Assembly (NCBI GenBank): GCA_021229015.1
Contig: CM037783.1
Coordinates: forward strand, 27,536,605 to 27,600,604
Direction: 5' to 3'
Origin: Solen grandis
Lineage: Eukaryota > Mollusca > Bivalvia > Adapedonta > Solenidae
DNA length: 64,000 bases
The notes beneath the pieces are model-generated. The model saw only the letters and a list, made by a program, of their open reading frames with translations. It was not told the DNA's origin and did not search any database. The position numbers and the translations under genes were made by a program. Position 1 is the stretch's first letter; each line of letters opens with the position of its first letter. Shown here one piece after another: positions 1 through 10,506 of this stretch.

Positions 1-1025
1 CTCATCTGAGAAATTTTGCTTTCATTGCCTTTTACAACATAGTCATACTGAATACAAAATCCATACAGAAAAACAGCAATAAAATTTTAATTCCACAGTA
101 AAAGTTTACATGTGGTCCAAAAAACCAAGTTAACCCAAGCGTGGGACCAATTTTGACCCCAGGGCCATGATTTGAAAACTTGGTTAAGGTCCACAAGGCC
201 AGGTTACATACCAAATATTTAAACCCATGATCTTGTGGTTTCTGACAAGGATATCTTTTAAAAATCTTTCATAATTTATGTAAGTCTATGTTAAATCAAG
301 TGAACCCTGGGGTGGGGCCAATTTTGAACCCAGGGCCTTGATTTGAACAAACTTGGTATATGTCCATAAGGCAATGTTACACACCAAATATCTAAACTCC
401 AAGCCTTGTGGTTTCTGACAAGAAGATTTTTTCTAGATTTTCCTATTTTAGCCCATGTAAAATCAAGTGACCCCTGGGGCGTGGACAATTTTGACCCCTG
501 TGCCATGATTTGAACATACTTGGTAGATGTCCATAAGGCAATGTTAGACACCAAATATCTAAACTCCAGACCTTGTGGTTTCTGAGAAGAAGAATTTTCT
601 AGTTTTTTCTTATAAATGCCTATGTAAATTCAAGTGACCCTTTGGGCGGGGCCAATTTTGACCCCAGGGCTATGATTTGAACAAACTTGGTAGAGGTGCA
701 CTAGACAAAGCTACACACCAAACATCTAAGCTCTAGGCCTTGTAGTTTTGCAGAACAAGATTTTCGAAGTTTGCATTTTTAAAAACTATTTTTAGTTCCT
801 GTGACCTACTTTTTCAACCAATCAAAATAATTAGAACAATCTTGATAGAGGTCACCATTAGGATGTTTCCTGTGAAGTTTGGTCAAAATTCCTTCAGTGG
901 TTTAGAAGGAGATGTTGTTTAAAGGAAATTGTTGACGCCAGACGCACGCACGAACGCATGGACACCGGACAAAAGGCCATCATAAAAGCTCACCATGAGC
1001 ATGTTGTGCTCAGGTGAGCTAAAAA
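1..1025 (+). repeat. Family A repeat, head cut by window start
   Basis: It starts inside the head motif CTCAYCTGAG. The core has about five diverged units of roughly 175 bp sharing CCTGGGGCGGGGCCAATTTT and CCAAATATCTAA. The tail is a GGAC-rich stretch followed by the palindrome AAAGCTCACC...GGTGAGCTAAAAA at about 985-1025. Confidence 0.8.
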
Positions 1026-1540
1026 TAGGATAAAGGTCAAGGTCATAAGATGAAATGTTGAGGTATATTTGAATAGGCCTTACAAAGATGAATATGCATA
1101 CCAAAAATAAAAGTTGATTGTGAAATAGTAAAGAAATTATGGCCAATGTTAAAGTTTTTTATTAAATATTTCAAAAATAAGACAAAGTCCAACGTTCAAG
1201 GTCAAAAATCCAAACGTGTAGCATTTATGGAAAGGTCTTGCCACAAGGAATTCACATGTGAAATATCAGTGCCCTGTTGGTAACGGTTCTAAAATGACAG
1301 GCATTTTAAAGTTTTCAAAAGTTACAGCAAAAATAGGTCAAGGTCAAGATCAATAGGTGAAAAATTTGCATATGTCTGGATAGGCCTTGTCAAGATGAAT
1401 ATTCATACCAAAGATGAAAGTTGAATATTGAATAGTAGAGAAGTAATGTCTGACGTTAAGATTCCGGACGACGACAACAACGCTGACTCCGGAGTTACGA
1501 CAATAACTCATATTTTTTCTTCAAAAAATAGACGAGCTAA
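1026..1540 (+). repeat. Family C repeat, 3' part
   Basis: The core is rich in AAGGTCAAGGTC, and the tail CTCATATTTTTTCTTC...AGACGAGCTAAAA ends near 1540. It matches the longer copy at 20238-22850. The preceding A copy appears inserted into it. Confidence 0.75.
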
Positions 1541-2027
1541 AAATGATGTACAGAGTTATGGTTCTTGTGCATGACACTTCTCCTCCCTGAGATCTATCCA
1601 CCTGTGAAGTTCAAGTTAATAGCTTTAATACTTTTTGAGTTATGCTCCAGACAAAAATTAAGTATGAAATTAAACAAAGGGCAATAACTCCAAAAGTATG
1701 ATGCACTGAGTTACGGTTCTTGTGCATGTCACTTCTCCTCTATGAGATCTATCCACCTGTGAAGTTTCAAGTTAATAGCTTTGATACTTTTTGAGTTATG
1801 CTCCAGACAAAAATTAAGTATGAAATTTAACAAAGGGCAATAACTCCAAAATTATGATGCGCAGAGTTACAGTTCTTGTGCATGACACTTTCCCTCTATA
1901 TAATAGCTTTAATACTTTTTGAGTTATGCTCTGATAAAAAGCGTGACACTAAGACAGAAGGACAACTCTGACAAAAACAATATGCCTCTCCCATATAAAT
2001 ATGGAGGGAGACAATTTCAAATACCAT
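1541..2027 (+). repeat. Family F repeat, core and tail
   Basis: Three units of about 160 bp contain GAGATCTATCCACCTGTGAA, GAGTTATGCTCCAGACAAAA and AAAGGGCAATAACTCC. The tail has GACAGAAGGACAACTCTGAC and ATATGCCTCTCCC...GGGAGAC. Confidence 0.7.
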
Positions 2028-2427
2028 AACAAGAGGGCCATTACGGCCCTGGAATCGCTCATCTGAGAACCAGGTATTAATGGGAGGTGACCCCTGGGGC
2101 GGGGCCAATTTCGACCCCAGGGTCATGAACTGAACAAACTTGGTAATGGTCCATAAGACAATGCCACACACCAAATATCTAAGCTCTAGGCCTTGCGGTT
2201 TCGGAGAAGAAGATGTTTAAAGGTTTTATAGCTCCTGTGACCCAGATATGCAATGAACCGGAACCATTTGAACAACTCTGTAGACCTTCATGCAAGGAAC
2301 ATCACAGGCAATTTTCATCAAATTTGTCGCAGTGGTTTTGGAGGAGATGTCATTTGAAATAATTGCGGACGCCGGACAGTCACTGATCCTAAAAGCTCAC
2401 ATGAGCACTATGTGCTCAGGTGAGCTA
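2028..2427 (+). repeat. Family A repeat, short complete copy
   Basis: Head AACAAGAGGGCCATTACGGCCC with its hairpin; one core unit; tail palindrome AAAGCTCACATGAGC...GGTGAGCTA. At 400 bp it is the smallest complete A copy here. Confidence 0.8.
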
Positions 2428-2430
2428 TAA

Positions 2431-2607
2431 ATTTGGTCTGCAGTTTTTGAGAACAGGTCTCTGTAGTTTTCACTATATACATATAAGGCAAATTAGCCCT
2501 TTCTCTGGTGCCCATGACTTTTTTATGGATCAGAATAACTAAAGCAATCTTGTTTGAGAGTTACCCAAGGAACATCTGTACTAAAACATTTTGAAATCTG
2601 TAGATTT
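2431..2607 (+). repeat. Family A core fragment, left part of a split copy
   Basis: It contains TTCACTATATACATATAAGGCAAATTAGCCC-type sequence and CCAAGGAACATCTGTAC, as in the core at 14590-14750. It is probably separated from 4734-5490 by the insertion of the A and F copies between them. Confidence 0.55.
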
Positions 2608-4203
2608 TTAGCTCACCTGAGCATAGCTCAGGGTGAGCTTTTGGGATACTTGATTGTCCGTCGTCCGTCGTCAGTCAACAATTTTGATGTTTACACACTA
2701 GAGGCCACATTTTGATCCAATCTTCCTCAAACTTGGTCAGAATGTTTGTCTTGATGATATCTTGAACCCTTTCGAAAATGGGTCAGGTTGGATCAAAAAG
2801 TAGGTCAGTAGGTCAAATCTTAGAAAAATCTTGTTTACACACTAGAGGCCACAATTTTGATGCAGTCTTCCTCAAACTTGGTCAGAATGTTTGTCTTGAT
2901 GATATCTTGAACCCTTTCAATAATGGGTCAGGTTGGATCCAAAAGTAGGTCAGTAGGTCAAATCTTAGAAAAATCTTGTTTACACATTAGAGGCCACAAT
3001 TTTGATCCAATCTTCCTCAAACTTGGTCAGAAAGTTTGTCTTGATGATATCTTGAACCCTTTCGAAAATGGGTCAGGTTGGATCAAAAAGTAGGTCAGTA
3101 GGTCAAATCTTAGAAAAATCTTGTTTACACACTAGAGGCCACAATTTTTATCCAATCTTCTTCAAACTTGGTCAGAATGTTTGTCTTGATGATATCTTGA
3201 ACCCTTTTGAAAATGGGTCAGGTTGGATCAAAAAGTAGGTCAGTAGGTCAAATCTTAGAAAAATCTTGTTTACAAACTAGAGGCTACAATTTTTAATCCA
3301 ATTTTCCTCAAACTTGGTCAGAATTTTTGTCTTGATGATATCTTGAACCATTTCCATAATGGGTCAGGTTGGATCCAAAAGTAGGTCAGTAGGTCAAATC
3401 TTAGAAAAATCTTGTTTACAAATTAGAGGCCACAATTTTGATCCAATCTTCCTCAAACTTGGTCAGAATGTTTGTCTTGATGATATCTTGTACCCTTTCG
3501 AAAATGAGTCAGGTTGGAACAAAAAGTAGGTCAGTAGGTCAAATCTTAGAAAAATCTTGTTTACACACTAGAGGCCACAATTTTGATCAAATCTTCTTCA
3601 AACTTGGTCAGAATGTTTGTCTTGGTGATATCTTGAACCCTTTTAAAAATGGGTCAGGTTGGATCAAAAAGTAGGTCAGTAGGTCAAATCTTAGAAAAAT
3701 CTTGTTTACACACTAGAGGCTATAATTTTAATCCAATCTTCCTCAAACTTGGTCAGAATGTTTGTCTTGATGATATCTCGAACCAGTTCGAAAATGGGCC
3801 GGGCCGGACCGAAAAGTAGGTCAATAGGTCAAATCTTAGAAAAATCTTGTTTACACACTAAAGGCCACAGTTTTGATGCAATCTTCCTCAAACTTGGTCA
3901 GATTGTTTGTCATGATGATATCTTGAACCAGTTTGAAAATGGGTGGGGCTGGACAGAAATGTAGGTCAGTAGGTCAAATCTTAGAAAAATCTTGTTTATA
4001 CTCTGAGGGCAACATTTTTGGTCCAATCATCCTCAAACTTTGGCAGAATGTTTGTCATGATGATATCTTTTGTGGATGGGGTCAGAAAATTCCTGAACAT
4101 TGTTTCACCTCATCATCTTAATTCTAAAGCAATCTGTTTTGTACAGGCAATGAATGATACTTTTCTCAGGTGAGCGATCTAGGGCCATCTTGGCCCTCTT
4201 GTT
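2608..4203 (-). repeat. Family A repeat, reverse orientation, with 145-bp tandem core
   Basis: It begins with the reversed tail TAGCTCACCTGAGC at 2608 and ends with the reversed head GGGCCATCTTGGCCCTCTTGTT at about 4181-4203. The core is a regular tandem array: the word CTTGTTTACA begins at 2830, 2975, 3120, 3265, 3411, 3556, 3701, 3846 and 3991 (last copy CTTGTTTATA), a period of 145 bp. Short frames here are by-products. Confidence 0.9.
2685..4060. repeat. Tandem array, 145-bp period, about nine units
   Basis: Each unit carries ACTAGAGGCCACAATTTTGA, CTTGATGATATCTTGAACC and TAGGTCAGTAGGTCAAATCT. The leftmost units are nearly identical and the rightmost (about 3840-4060) most diverged, so the array seems to have expanded from the tail side. 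Confidence 0.92.
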
Positions 4204-4733
4204 TTTTTTAAGTTTATATAATTTTTACTGGATTCAGCTTGTCTGTCCGTCCATCCGTCCATCCGGCTGTCCGTCCGTCTGTCATTTTTTTGTCTGGGCC
4301 AAAACTCAAAAAGTATGAAAGGCATCAAGATGAAACTTCATATGTGGATAGATCTCATTGAGGAGGAGTGCAGTGACCAAGAACCATAACTCTCTGTCGC
4401 GTAATTTTGGACTTATTGCCCTTTGTAAATTTTCATACTTAATTTTTGTCCTGGCCATAACTCAAAAAGTATAAAAGATATCAAGATGAAACTTCATATG
4501 TAGATAGATCTCATTGAGGGGGAAAGCAGTGACCAAGAACCATAACTCTCTGTCGCGTAATTTTGGAGTTATTGCCCTTTGTAAATTTTCATACTTAATT
4601 TTTGTCCGGGCCGTAACTCAAAAAGTATAAAAGGCATCAAGATGAAACTTGAAACAAGAACTGTAAACTTCATTCATGTGACAAAGCGACATGCAGGGGT
4701 ATTTGCGCCATTACAATGGCAGTTCTAGTTATT
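4204..4733 (-). repeat. Family F repeat, reverse orientation, complete
   Basis: The left end is the reversed tail rich in GTCCGTCCATCC. The core has about 160-bp units (CCATAACTCAAAAAGTATAA, TCTCATTGAGG). The right end is the reversed head, read on the minus strand as AACTAGAACTGCCATTGTAA, which folds GCCATTGTAATGGC. Confidence 0.75.
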
Positions 4734-5490
4734 TCTATTTCCATGGCAACCAGAGTTCTACATGGATCAAGTTTATTTTTGCAACTTTTGTGAAAGTTCA
4801 CCCAAGAATCATCCCTGCCAAGTTTAATCAAATTCTGTCCAGTGGTTTCAGAGGAGATGTCACTATATACATTTAAGGCAAATTAGCCGTGCCACTGGCG
4901 GCCATGTTTTTTTACAGATCAGAATAATTTTAGCAATCTTGGTAATGGGTTACCCAAGGAACATTTGTTCTAAAACATTTTGCAATCTTGCCAGTAGTTT
5001 TGAAGAAGATGATTTTTAGAGTTTTCATTTTTTTTTTCTCTCTGTTGGTTTGGCAACCACATTTCTACAAGGATCAAGTTTATTTTAACAACTTTTGTGA
5101 AAGTTCACCCAAGGATCATCCCTGCCAAGTTTAATCAAATTCTGTCCAGTTGTTTCAGGAGATGTCGTTTTCACTATATACATTTAAGGCAAATTAGCCC
5201 TGCCTCTGGTGGCCATGTTTTTTTACAGATCGGAATAATTGTAGCAATCTTGGTAGAGAGTTACACAAGGAACGTCTGTATTAAAACAATTTGAAATCTA
5301 GCCAGTAGTTTTGAAGGAGGTCATTTTTAAAGTTTTCATTTTTTTTCTTCTTTATATGGCAACGAGAGTTCTACATGGATCAAGTTTATTTTAGCAACTT
5401 TGTGAAGATTCACCCGAGGATCATCAAAATCTGTCCAGTGGTTTCAGAGGAGAAGTCATTTAAAGCAAATTGTTGACGATGGAAGATGCC
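4734..5490 (+). repeat. Family A core, about 305-bp dimeric units, decayed tail
   Basis: GGCAACCAGAGTTCTACATGG-type words recur at about 4746, 5051 and 5356. The end, TAAAGCAAATTGTTGACGATGG, is the usual sequence before an A tail, but the palindrome itself is missing. Confidence 0.7.
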
Positions 5491-5533
5491 GGAAAATACA
5501 TAAACAAATTACAGTTATCTTGATTATTTACAG

Positions 5534-5665
5534 GTTCATCTAAATTATTTTTTGGAGAACCTTGAAAAAGTATGTGCCATTTTGTCATTATCTTTTGGCT
5601 ACATGAAAAAGACAGTGCTTGAAATCGGCAAGCGGCATGATGGATACACCATTCAGCTGAATTAG
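5534..5665 (+). CDS. Candidate 3'-terminal exon, unidentified
   Basis: After an acceptor-like TGATTATTTACAG the plus strand is open for 43 codons to a TAG at 5663-5665. It starts VHLNYFLENLEK and ends in a basic-hydrophobic stretch closing with GYTIQLN. The composition looks like real protein rather than repeat translation, and the stretch lies in the only non-repeated DNA between an A-type repeat and a SINE. A GTATGT at 5570 offers an alternative donor after 36 bp. I do not recognise the protein. The FLENLEK...GYTIQL pattern resembles C-terminal strands of several methyltransferases, but METTL18 runs on the opposite strand. Confidence 0.35.
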   Translation, partial: VHLNYFLENLEKVCAILSLSFGYMKKTVLEIGKRHDGYTIQLN

Positions 5666-5668
5666 ACT

Positions 5669-5930
5669 GTTCCCAGTAGCTATGTGGTCACAGCATCTGC
5701 CTCAGGAACAAGAGGTTATGGGTGCAACCCCCGTGCATGACATACCAAAGTCGTTCAGATTGGTACTGGTAGCTCCCTGATTGGTGCTCAGCATAAATAC
5801 AGGGTCGTTCCAGTACAGGTTGGTCCCTTGTCAAGATAATGTGACTGATTGTGTGTTATCATGTCACATGTCTATAGTGTGATACTGCAGTGTGGCAGCA
5901 CTACATCTGTCTCAAGTAGACATAGTCTCC
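5669..5930 (+). repeat. tRNA-derived SINE
   Basis: TAGCTATGTGG (A-box-like) and GGTTATGGGTGCAACCCC (B-box-like) are spaced as in tRNA, within AGCATCTGCCTCAGGAACAAG. The body shares CTCCCTGATTGGTGCT with the fragment at 25131-25400. It is not a functional tRNA because it lacks a closed cloverleaf. Confidence 0.65.
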
Positions 5931-5949
5931 ACATGACTGAAATACTATT

Positions 5950-6220
5950 GATTAACAACAACAATCAAATGCATTATCCTGATACCAAAATGCCAACCTG
6001 TTCTTTTGAAATGTAATCCTTTTTTGATAGTGATAAAATATTTCAAGTTTGAAGGGAAAATGTTTCAGTTTTGAAATACTGACCTTAACAATAAACTCAA
6101 CCCAAACAGAAAATTCAAGGTTGAAAATGGAGTATAAATGTGCCAAAACTAATTTTAGGGTTAACTGCTCTTTTGAAATATGTTTCTTTCTTGATAGTGA
6201 TCAGATATTTCAAGTTTGAC
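5950..6220 (+). repeat. Family P core
   Basis: It shares TAACAATAAACTCAACCCAA with 7040-7075 and AATTTTAGGGTTA with 23145 and 23325. The two P parts (here and 7030-7084) appear split by about 800 bp of other AT-rich DNA. Confidence 0.5.
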
Positions 6221-6395
6221 TTTTTTTCCTGGGGGTACATTCACATACTGCACCTGAGTTTTGGGGGTACAAAACAAATTTTAACATGTGTTTATTTTTG
6301 CTAACAATAGTAATAAACCACAAAAAAAAAAGTGTTCTTTGTTTATTATTTAACAATGGTTCCAAATTGACCAATACTCATTATAGCCTCATTAC

Positions 6396-6426
<31 letters not shown>

Positions 6427-7030
6427 GTAAAGTACAGTACAGTACTGAAGGAGTTCTGGGTAATTCACAGCGATATAAACAAAATAAACAATGATTGCGT
6501 AAGCATGTATATATGTATAAATGTATAAATAGATAATCAAATGATCAAGTGTAAATAAATCAAATATATCATGCATACTGTCTACTGTATAATTACAAGT
6601 TCAATACAGAAGACATGAAATGTGCAATGTCCAGACCACAAGAGATGCGATAAGTAGGTCATGGCCTATATGTATAAAAACATCATTAAAATACAAACAT
6701 CTGCTGACTAACAACTTATTAAATATGATCAATTACACTGGAAAATATTTTAAACAAACACAAATCACGTATTTGATACACCCAAACAATCACATAGAAA
6801 AATATTGGTCACTTAAAATTATTACAATCACAGATTTACATTTGACTGCAATACCAATTTGCACATGCGCTAACGAAGTGAAAACCCATTTTAATTGGAC
6901 AAACTAATATATATACAGTGCTTAATAACAATAATGTATATACAGTACTGAATACCGTCCAGAAAATGTGTGCGTGATTTGATGTAACTATACGTGATTC
7001 ACGTACATATGTACATGAATGGGAACTATG
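6221..7030. other. AT-rich stretch without recognised gene; (ATT)n at 6399-6426
   Basis: It contains a perfect ATT microsatellite, several short open frames with repeat-like composition and no splice-bounded exon. A GGGGGTACA motif is repeated at 6232 and 6263. Confidence 0.5.
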
Positions 7031-7084
7031 TAAACTGAACTTAACAATAAACTCAGCCCAAACAGAAAATTCAAAGATGAACAA

Positions 7085-7745
7085 GTGCTACATTTGAAGG
7101 AACGCCATGCCCCCACGGAGGCCTTAGACCTTGGGAGTCAAGGTAATTTTGAAGGTCAAGGTCACCTGGCGAGCAGAGCTCATTAAAATGCACACATTTG
7201 TGAAGTTTGGCAGTTATGGATGGAAGCACATTATGTGGCTAAGATTAATATTTGCTGTTTTGGGTCATGTAGAGCTTGACCTTTGACGATGTGACCTGTA
7301 AGTGGGTCTGTTGAATAGGGCTCATAAAGATGAATACACATGTGAAGTTAGAAAGGTTTGGATGGAAGCAAGTTCATAATGTGGCAAAGGTTAATATTTG
7401 TTACTTTGGATCACAGTGACCCAAACCTTTGACCCTGAGACCTCTAAGTGGGTCTGGCGGGTAGAGCTCATCAAGGTGAATGCACATGTGAAGTTTGGAG
7501 GTTATGGATGGAAGCAGGTTTATAATGTAGCCATGGTTAATTTGTGCTATTTTGGGTCACGGTGACCTTGATCTTTGACCCCGTGACCTCTAAGTGGGTC
7601 TGGGATGTAGAGCTCATCAAGGGGCATACACATGTGAAATTTGGAGGCTCTAGGAAGAAGGACTTCTGTGTAATGGTCAAGGTTAAAGTTTTGTGACAAA
7701 CAGACAGATAGGCCAAAAACAATAAACAATATGCCCCTACCCCCC
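7085..7745 (+). repeat. Family N repeat, about 150-bp units
   Basis: Units contain GACCTCTAAGTGGGTCTG (about 7298, 7440, 7589), ATGCACATGTGAAGTTTGG and GGTTATGGATGGAAGCA. The tail is GACAAACAGACAGATAGG...ATATGCCCCTACCCC followed by a C-run and T-rich tract. TGACCTTTGA-type words recur in each unit. Confidence 0.7.
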
Positions 7746-7889
7746 CCCCTTTTTTTTTTCTTTTCTTCTTCTTTTTTTTTTTTTGGAACAAGTATTTGAC
7801 GGTTTTAGAGAAATGGACCTGAATGAAAACTTTACCCTGTGGAAAAAATTACTCTTACCCAGTTGAAGCAACTAACCTTATGTTTTCAC

Positions 7890-8010
7890 CTGATATACGC
7901 GTCCTGAAGGTGTCCCAGTCCCCGGAGAAGAAGCGGCAAAAAATAGGGCCCCTTGGGAGGACATTCAAATGAACATTACAGATGGTGTAGTGCTCTATCA
8001 CCTCTTTGTT
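7890..8010 (-). CDS. METTL18: METTL18-like gene, exon after motif I (RFFSGDW segment)
   Basis: A 121-bp exon on the minus strand with acceptor TTGTTTCAG and donor GTGAAAAC. It begins in phase 0 with NKEVIEHYTICNVHLN and later reads RFFSGDWDTF (RFFSGDW at 7915-7935), ending one base into the next codon. METTL18 proteins continue after HFQDY with N..VI....PNV..N and then a C-RFFSG-W block, so order, phase and motifs all agree. The loop that normally separates these two blocks is short here. The remaining part (the D-LITSETIYN region and C-terminal strands) was not found between 1 and 7889 on this strand, so the last exons probably lie left of the window. The intron from the previous exon is 10,924 bp. 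Confidence 0.88.
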
Positions 8011-8293
8011 CTGAAACAATTTTCATGGAATGCAGTCAAATCCTAAGTTTAAATACTATGGACATGAAACTTTTAAAACTTACTAAAACAGAAAATTTAA
8101 AGATGCTGTCAAAAATGATATTACTTATCCACTTCTTATTGGGTTTTTTTTTTTAGATTTTTTTTTTTCATTTCTTAGTTTTTCTGAAACAATATTGAGA
8201 GAATATCAGTATGAAATTTCACACATACAATAACACAGTTCTGTCTTAGATATAGTGTTTTTATGCATCAATATATCTGAGACTGTGAGAATA

Positions 8294-8762
8294 CAGTGCA
8301 AACTGTCCATAACAACACCAGTTCATAAGGACATCCTGTATTATCTGACACTTTTCGTCAGTCCCATCATTTTTCCTACTCAAAGCCTGTTTAAATTACC
8401 TGCCCATAACGACACCTGTCTTACCTGTAATTCAACATATGATTTTGGTCCTGTTCATGATAATTGCACTATAATTACACTTCTTTATCCAACACATCTG
8501 CAAACCAATACTTCTTGGTGTTGAAGCAATTACAATGATGAATCAATTATGTTACTGTGAATTAACTTTGATGATAAACTTCGCTCATGTGTTTTTATTT
8601 ACACATGAATACATGTATTTCAACATTATTTTCAGAATTATTTAAAGCTTAATGTCATAAATAGCAAATACAGCTCTTTCTATAATGACCTGCCTTATCC
8701 GACAACCTTTCTTATCCGCCATTGTTAGTGCCAGTGGGTGTCAGATAAGACAGGTTTTACTG
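8294..8762. mobile_element. pogo/Tigger-like MITE, 469 bp
   Basis: TA-flanked ends CAGTGCAAACTGTCC (left) and, reading inward from the right, CAGTAAAACCTGTCTTATC. Internal sub-repeats (CCATAACAACACC, CCCATAACGACACCTG) echo the ends. There is no transposase frame. The TIRs are imperfect, so the copy is old. Confidence 0.6.
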
Positions 8763-8851
8763 TATTATGTTTCAAAACAATGAAATCAAGAAACTGTCGG
8801 AGGTGGGTGATGCTCATCTATTGCTTGTTTGCCACAAAAACAAACAAAAAA

Positions 8852-9418
8852 AACCTAGATATATGTCCATAGGACATGGATGTCCCTGCCATTTTGTTCA
8901 TTAGATGATATATTTGTCAGTGAATATGTTGAAAAATTGGAAATGTAAAAGATGATTTTAAGATCAAATGAGTGCTGTGACCCTGATCTTAACCAAGTGA
9001 TGTAACTTTAACCTTCAAGCTAGCATTCTGGTACTTGTTTTGCGACATGTCGTTTTATCCTAAGGATCCCATGTGCCAAGTAATTTCAAAACGTGACTAT
9101 ACACAAAAAAGATGCAGCCTAAACAGGACTGCTTTCACAAATTTTAAACTTAACTGCTGTGACCTTGACCTTGAAGCTAGCAACTTGGTTCTTGTATGAG
9201 CCAAGTAATTTCAGAAAAAATTAAAGTGGAACCCTTCCTTAATTGGGCCTTTTTTTTTGCATATTGTCTTTACCTCAGGATCACTTGTGCCAAGTTATTT
9301 CAAAACACAACCAATCACAACAAAAATAAAGCGGGAACATGATTTTAAGGTCAACTAAGTGCACAGGGACAGGTGTAACACTATATGCCTGTCACCATTT
9401 CATGGCGGGGGCATAAAA
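8852..9418 (+). repeat. Family E repeat, complete
   Basis: The head AACCTAGATAT is followed by hairpin ATGTCC-ATA-GGACAT. The core has GACCTTGAAGCTAGCA and CCAAGTAATTTCA units. The tail is ATATGCCTGTCACC...GGCGGGGGCATAAAA. The next A head starts in the tail A-run with no spacer. Confidence 0.7.
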
Positions 9419-10112
9419 AAACAAGAGGGCCAAGATGGCCCTGATTAAGATGCTGTGTTAGGCATAATTTTCAAAAATGTGGCACCTAAAGTGTTTTCAA
9501 TGTTTTTCTAACATTTGGCTAAGTGACCTAGATTTTGATCCTACCTCAATTTGCACTCATCTGGGATTTCATGCAGACAATATTCTTATCAAGTTTTATG
9601 AAGACTGGGACAAAAATGTAGCTTCTACATTGCTCACAAGGTTTTTTCTATGATTTGATCTGGTGACCTACTTTTTGACCCCACATGACCCAGTTTTGAA
9701 ATCATCGGCAAACATTCGGACAAAAAGTCAATGAAGATCGAGCGAAACATGTGGCCACTAAAGTGTTCACAAGATTACTTTAAGATTTGCCCTGGTAACC
9801 TACTTTTTGACCCCATGTGACTCACTGGAGATTTCATGTAGATAAATATTCTGACCAAATTCCATTCAGTTTGGGCCAAAAATGTGACCTCTGATATGTT
9901 CACAAGGTTTTTCAAAGATTTGACCTGGTGAACTAGTTTTTGACCCCACACGACCCAATTTTGAACTCATCCGAGATATTATGTAGATAAACATCCTGAC
10001 CAAACTTCATGAAGATTGGGCCAAAAATGTGGTCTCAAGAGTGTTCACAAGCAATTGTTGAGGAAAGACGACGGACAAAAGTCGGTCACAAAAGCTCATT
10101 CTGAGCACAAGT
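9419..10112 (+). repeat. Family A repeat, GACCTACTTTTTGACC subfamily
   Basis: Head ACAAGAGGGCCAAGATGGCCC. About 130-140-bp units contain TGACCTACTTTTTGACCCCA and AGTGTTCACAAG. The tail is AAAGCTCATTCTGAGCAC with the second palindrome arm missing. Confidence 0.75.
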
Positions 10113-10152
10113 CCTCTTTGAATACAATGACTTTCATTTTTGAATGACGTCA

Positions 10153-10323
10153 TTAAATTTTGACGTTACAGATTTCATCTGCTATCAATATTAGTTTGTG
10201 CTCTACAGCTGTCAGTTCTGGATGGATTTTCTTCATTTTTTCACTCATGATGTAATACAGGATAAGTAAATGAATCTGATCAGGTTCTATATGGTTTGCA
10301 GAGCAGAATGCCCCATCGCTTGT
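10153..10323 (-). CDS. Candidate terminal exon or gene fragment inside METTL18 intron
   Basis: The minus strand is open from about 10323 down to a TAA at 10153-10155. From the internal ATG at 10246-10248 it encodes 31 residues (MSEKMKKIHPELTAVEHK..., ending EICNVKI). The frame upstream of the ATG also reads like protein (ANHIEPDQIHLLILYYI). An AG follows a T-rich stretch near 10320, giving a weak acceptor. It lies in the METTL18 intron between 8010 and 18935 on the same strand. Because METTL18 splices in phase across it, this would have to be a nested gene end, a skipped exon or a processed fragment. The product is not recognised. Confidence 0.33.
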   Translation of the reverse strand, partial: TSDGAFCSANHIEPDQIHLLILYYIMSEKMKKIHPELTAVEHKLILIADEICNVKI

Positions 10324-10506
10324 TCAGAACAAACAATGTCTAGTCTTTTGATTTAAATCATAGAACTATTCAACAGGTTTGGTTATAAGGTCAAAACGGT
10401 AGAAGAGAGAAAGAGAGGGGGATAGTATGCTCGTTGTAAGCCGCCCATTAAAACATTTTGTTTTAATCTATTCATGTTAAGTATTGCTTTGAACAAAAAT
10501 AAATTA

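Noticed and set aside
2685..4060. Regular repeats resembling a CRISPR array
   Set aside because: The whole 145-bp unit is repeated; there are no short repeats with unique spacers, and the DNA is from an animal.
5534..5665. Assigning this exon to METTL18
   Set aside because: Wrong strand relative to the three METTL18 exons, and the residues do not match the family C-terminus convincingly.
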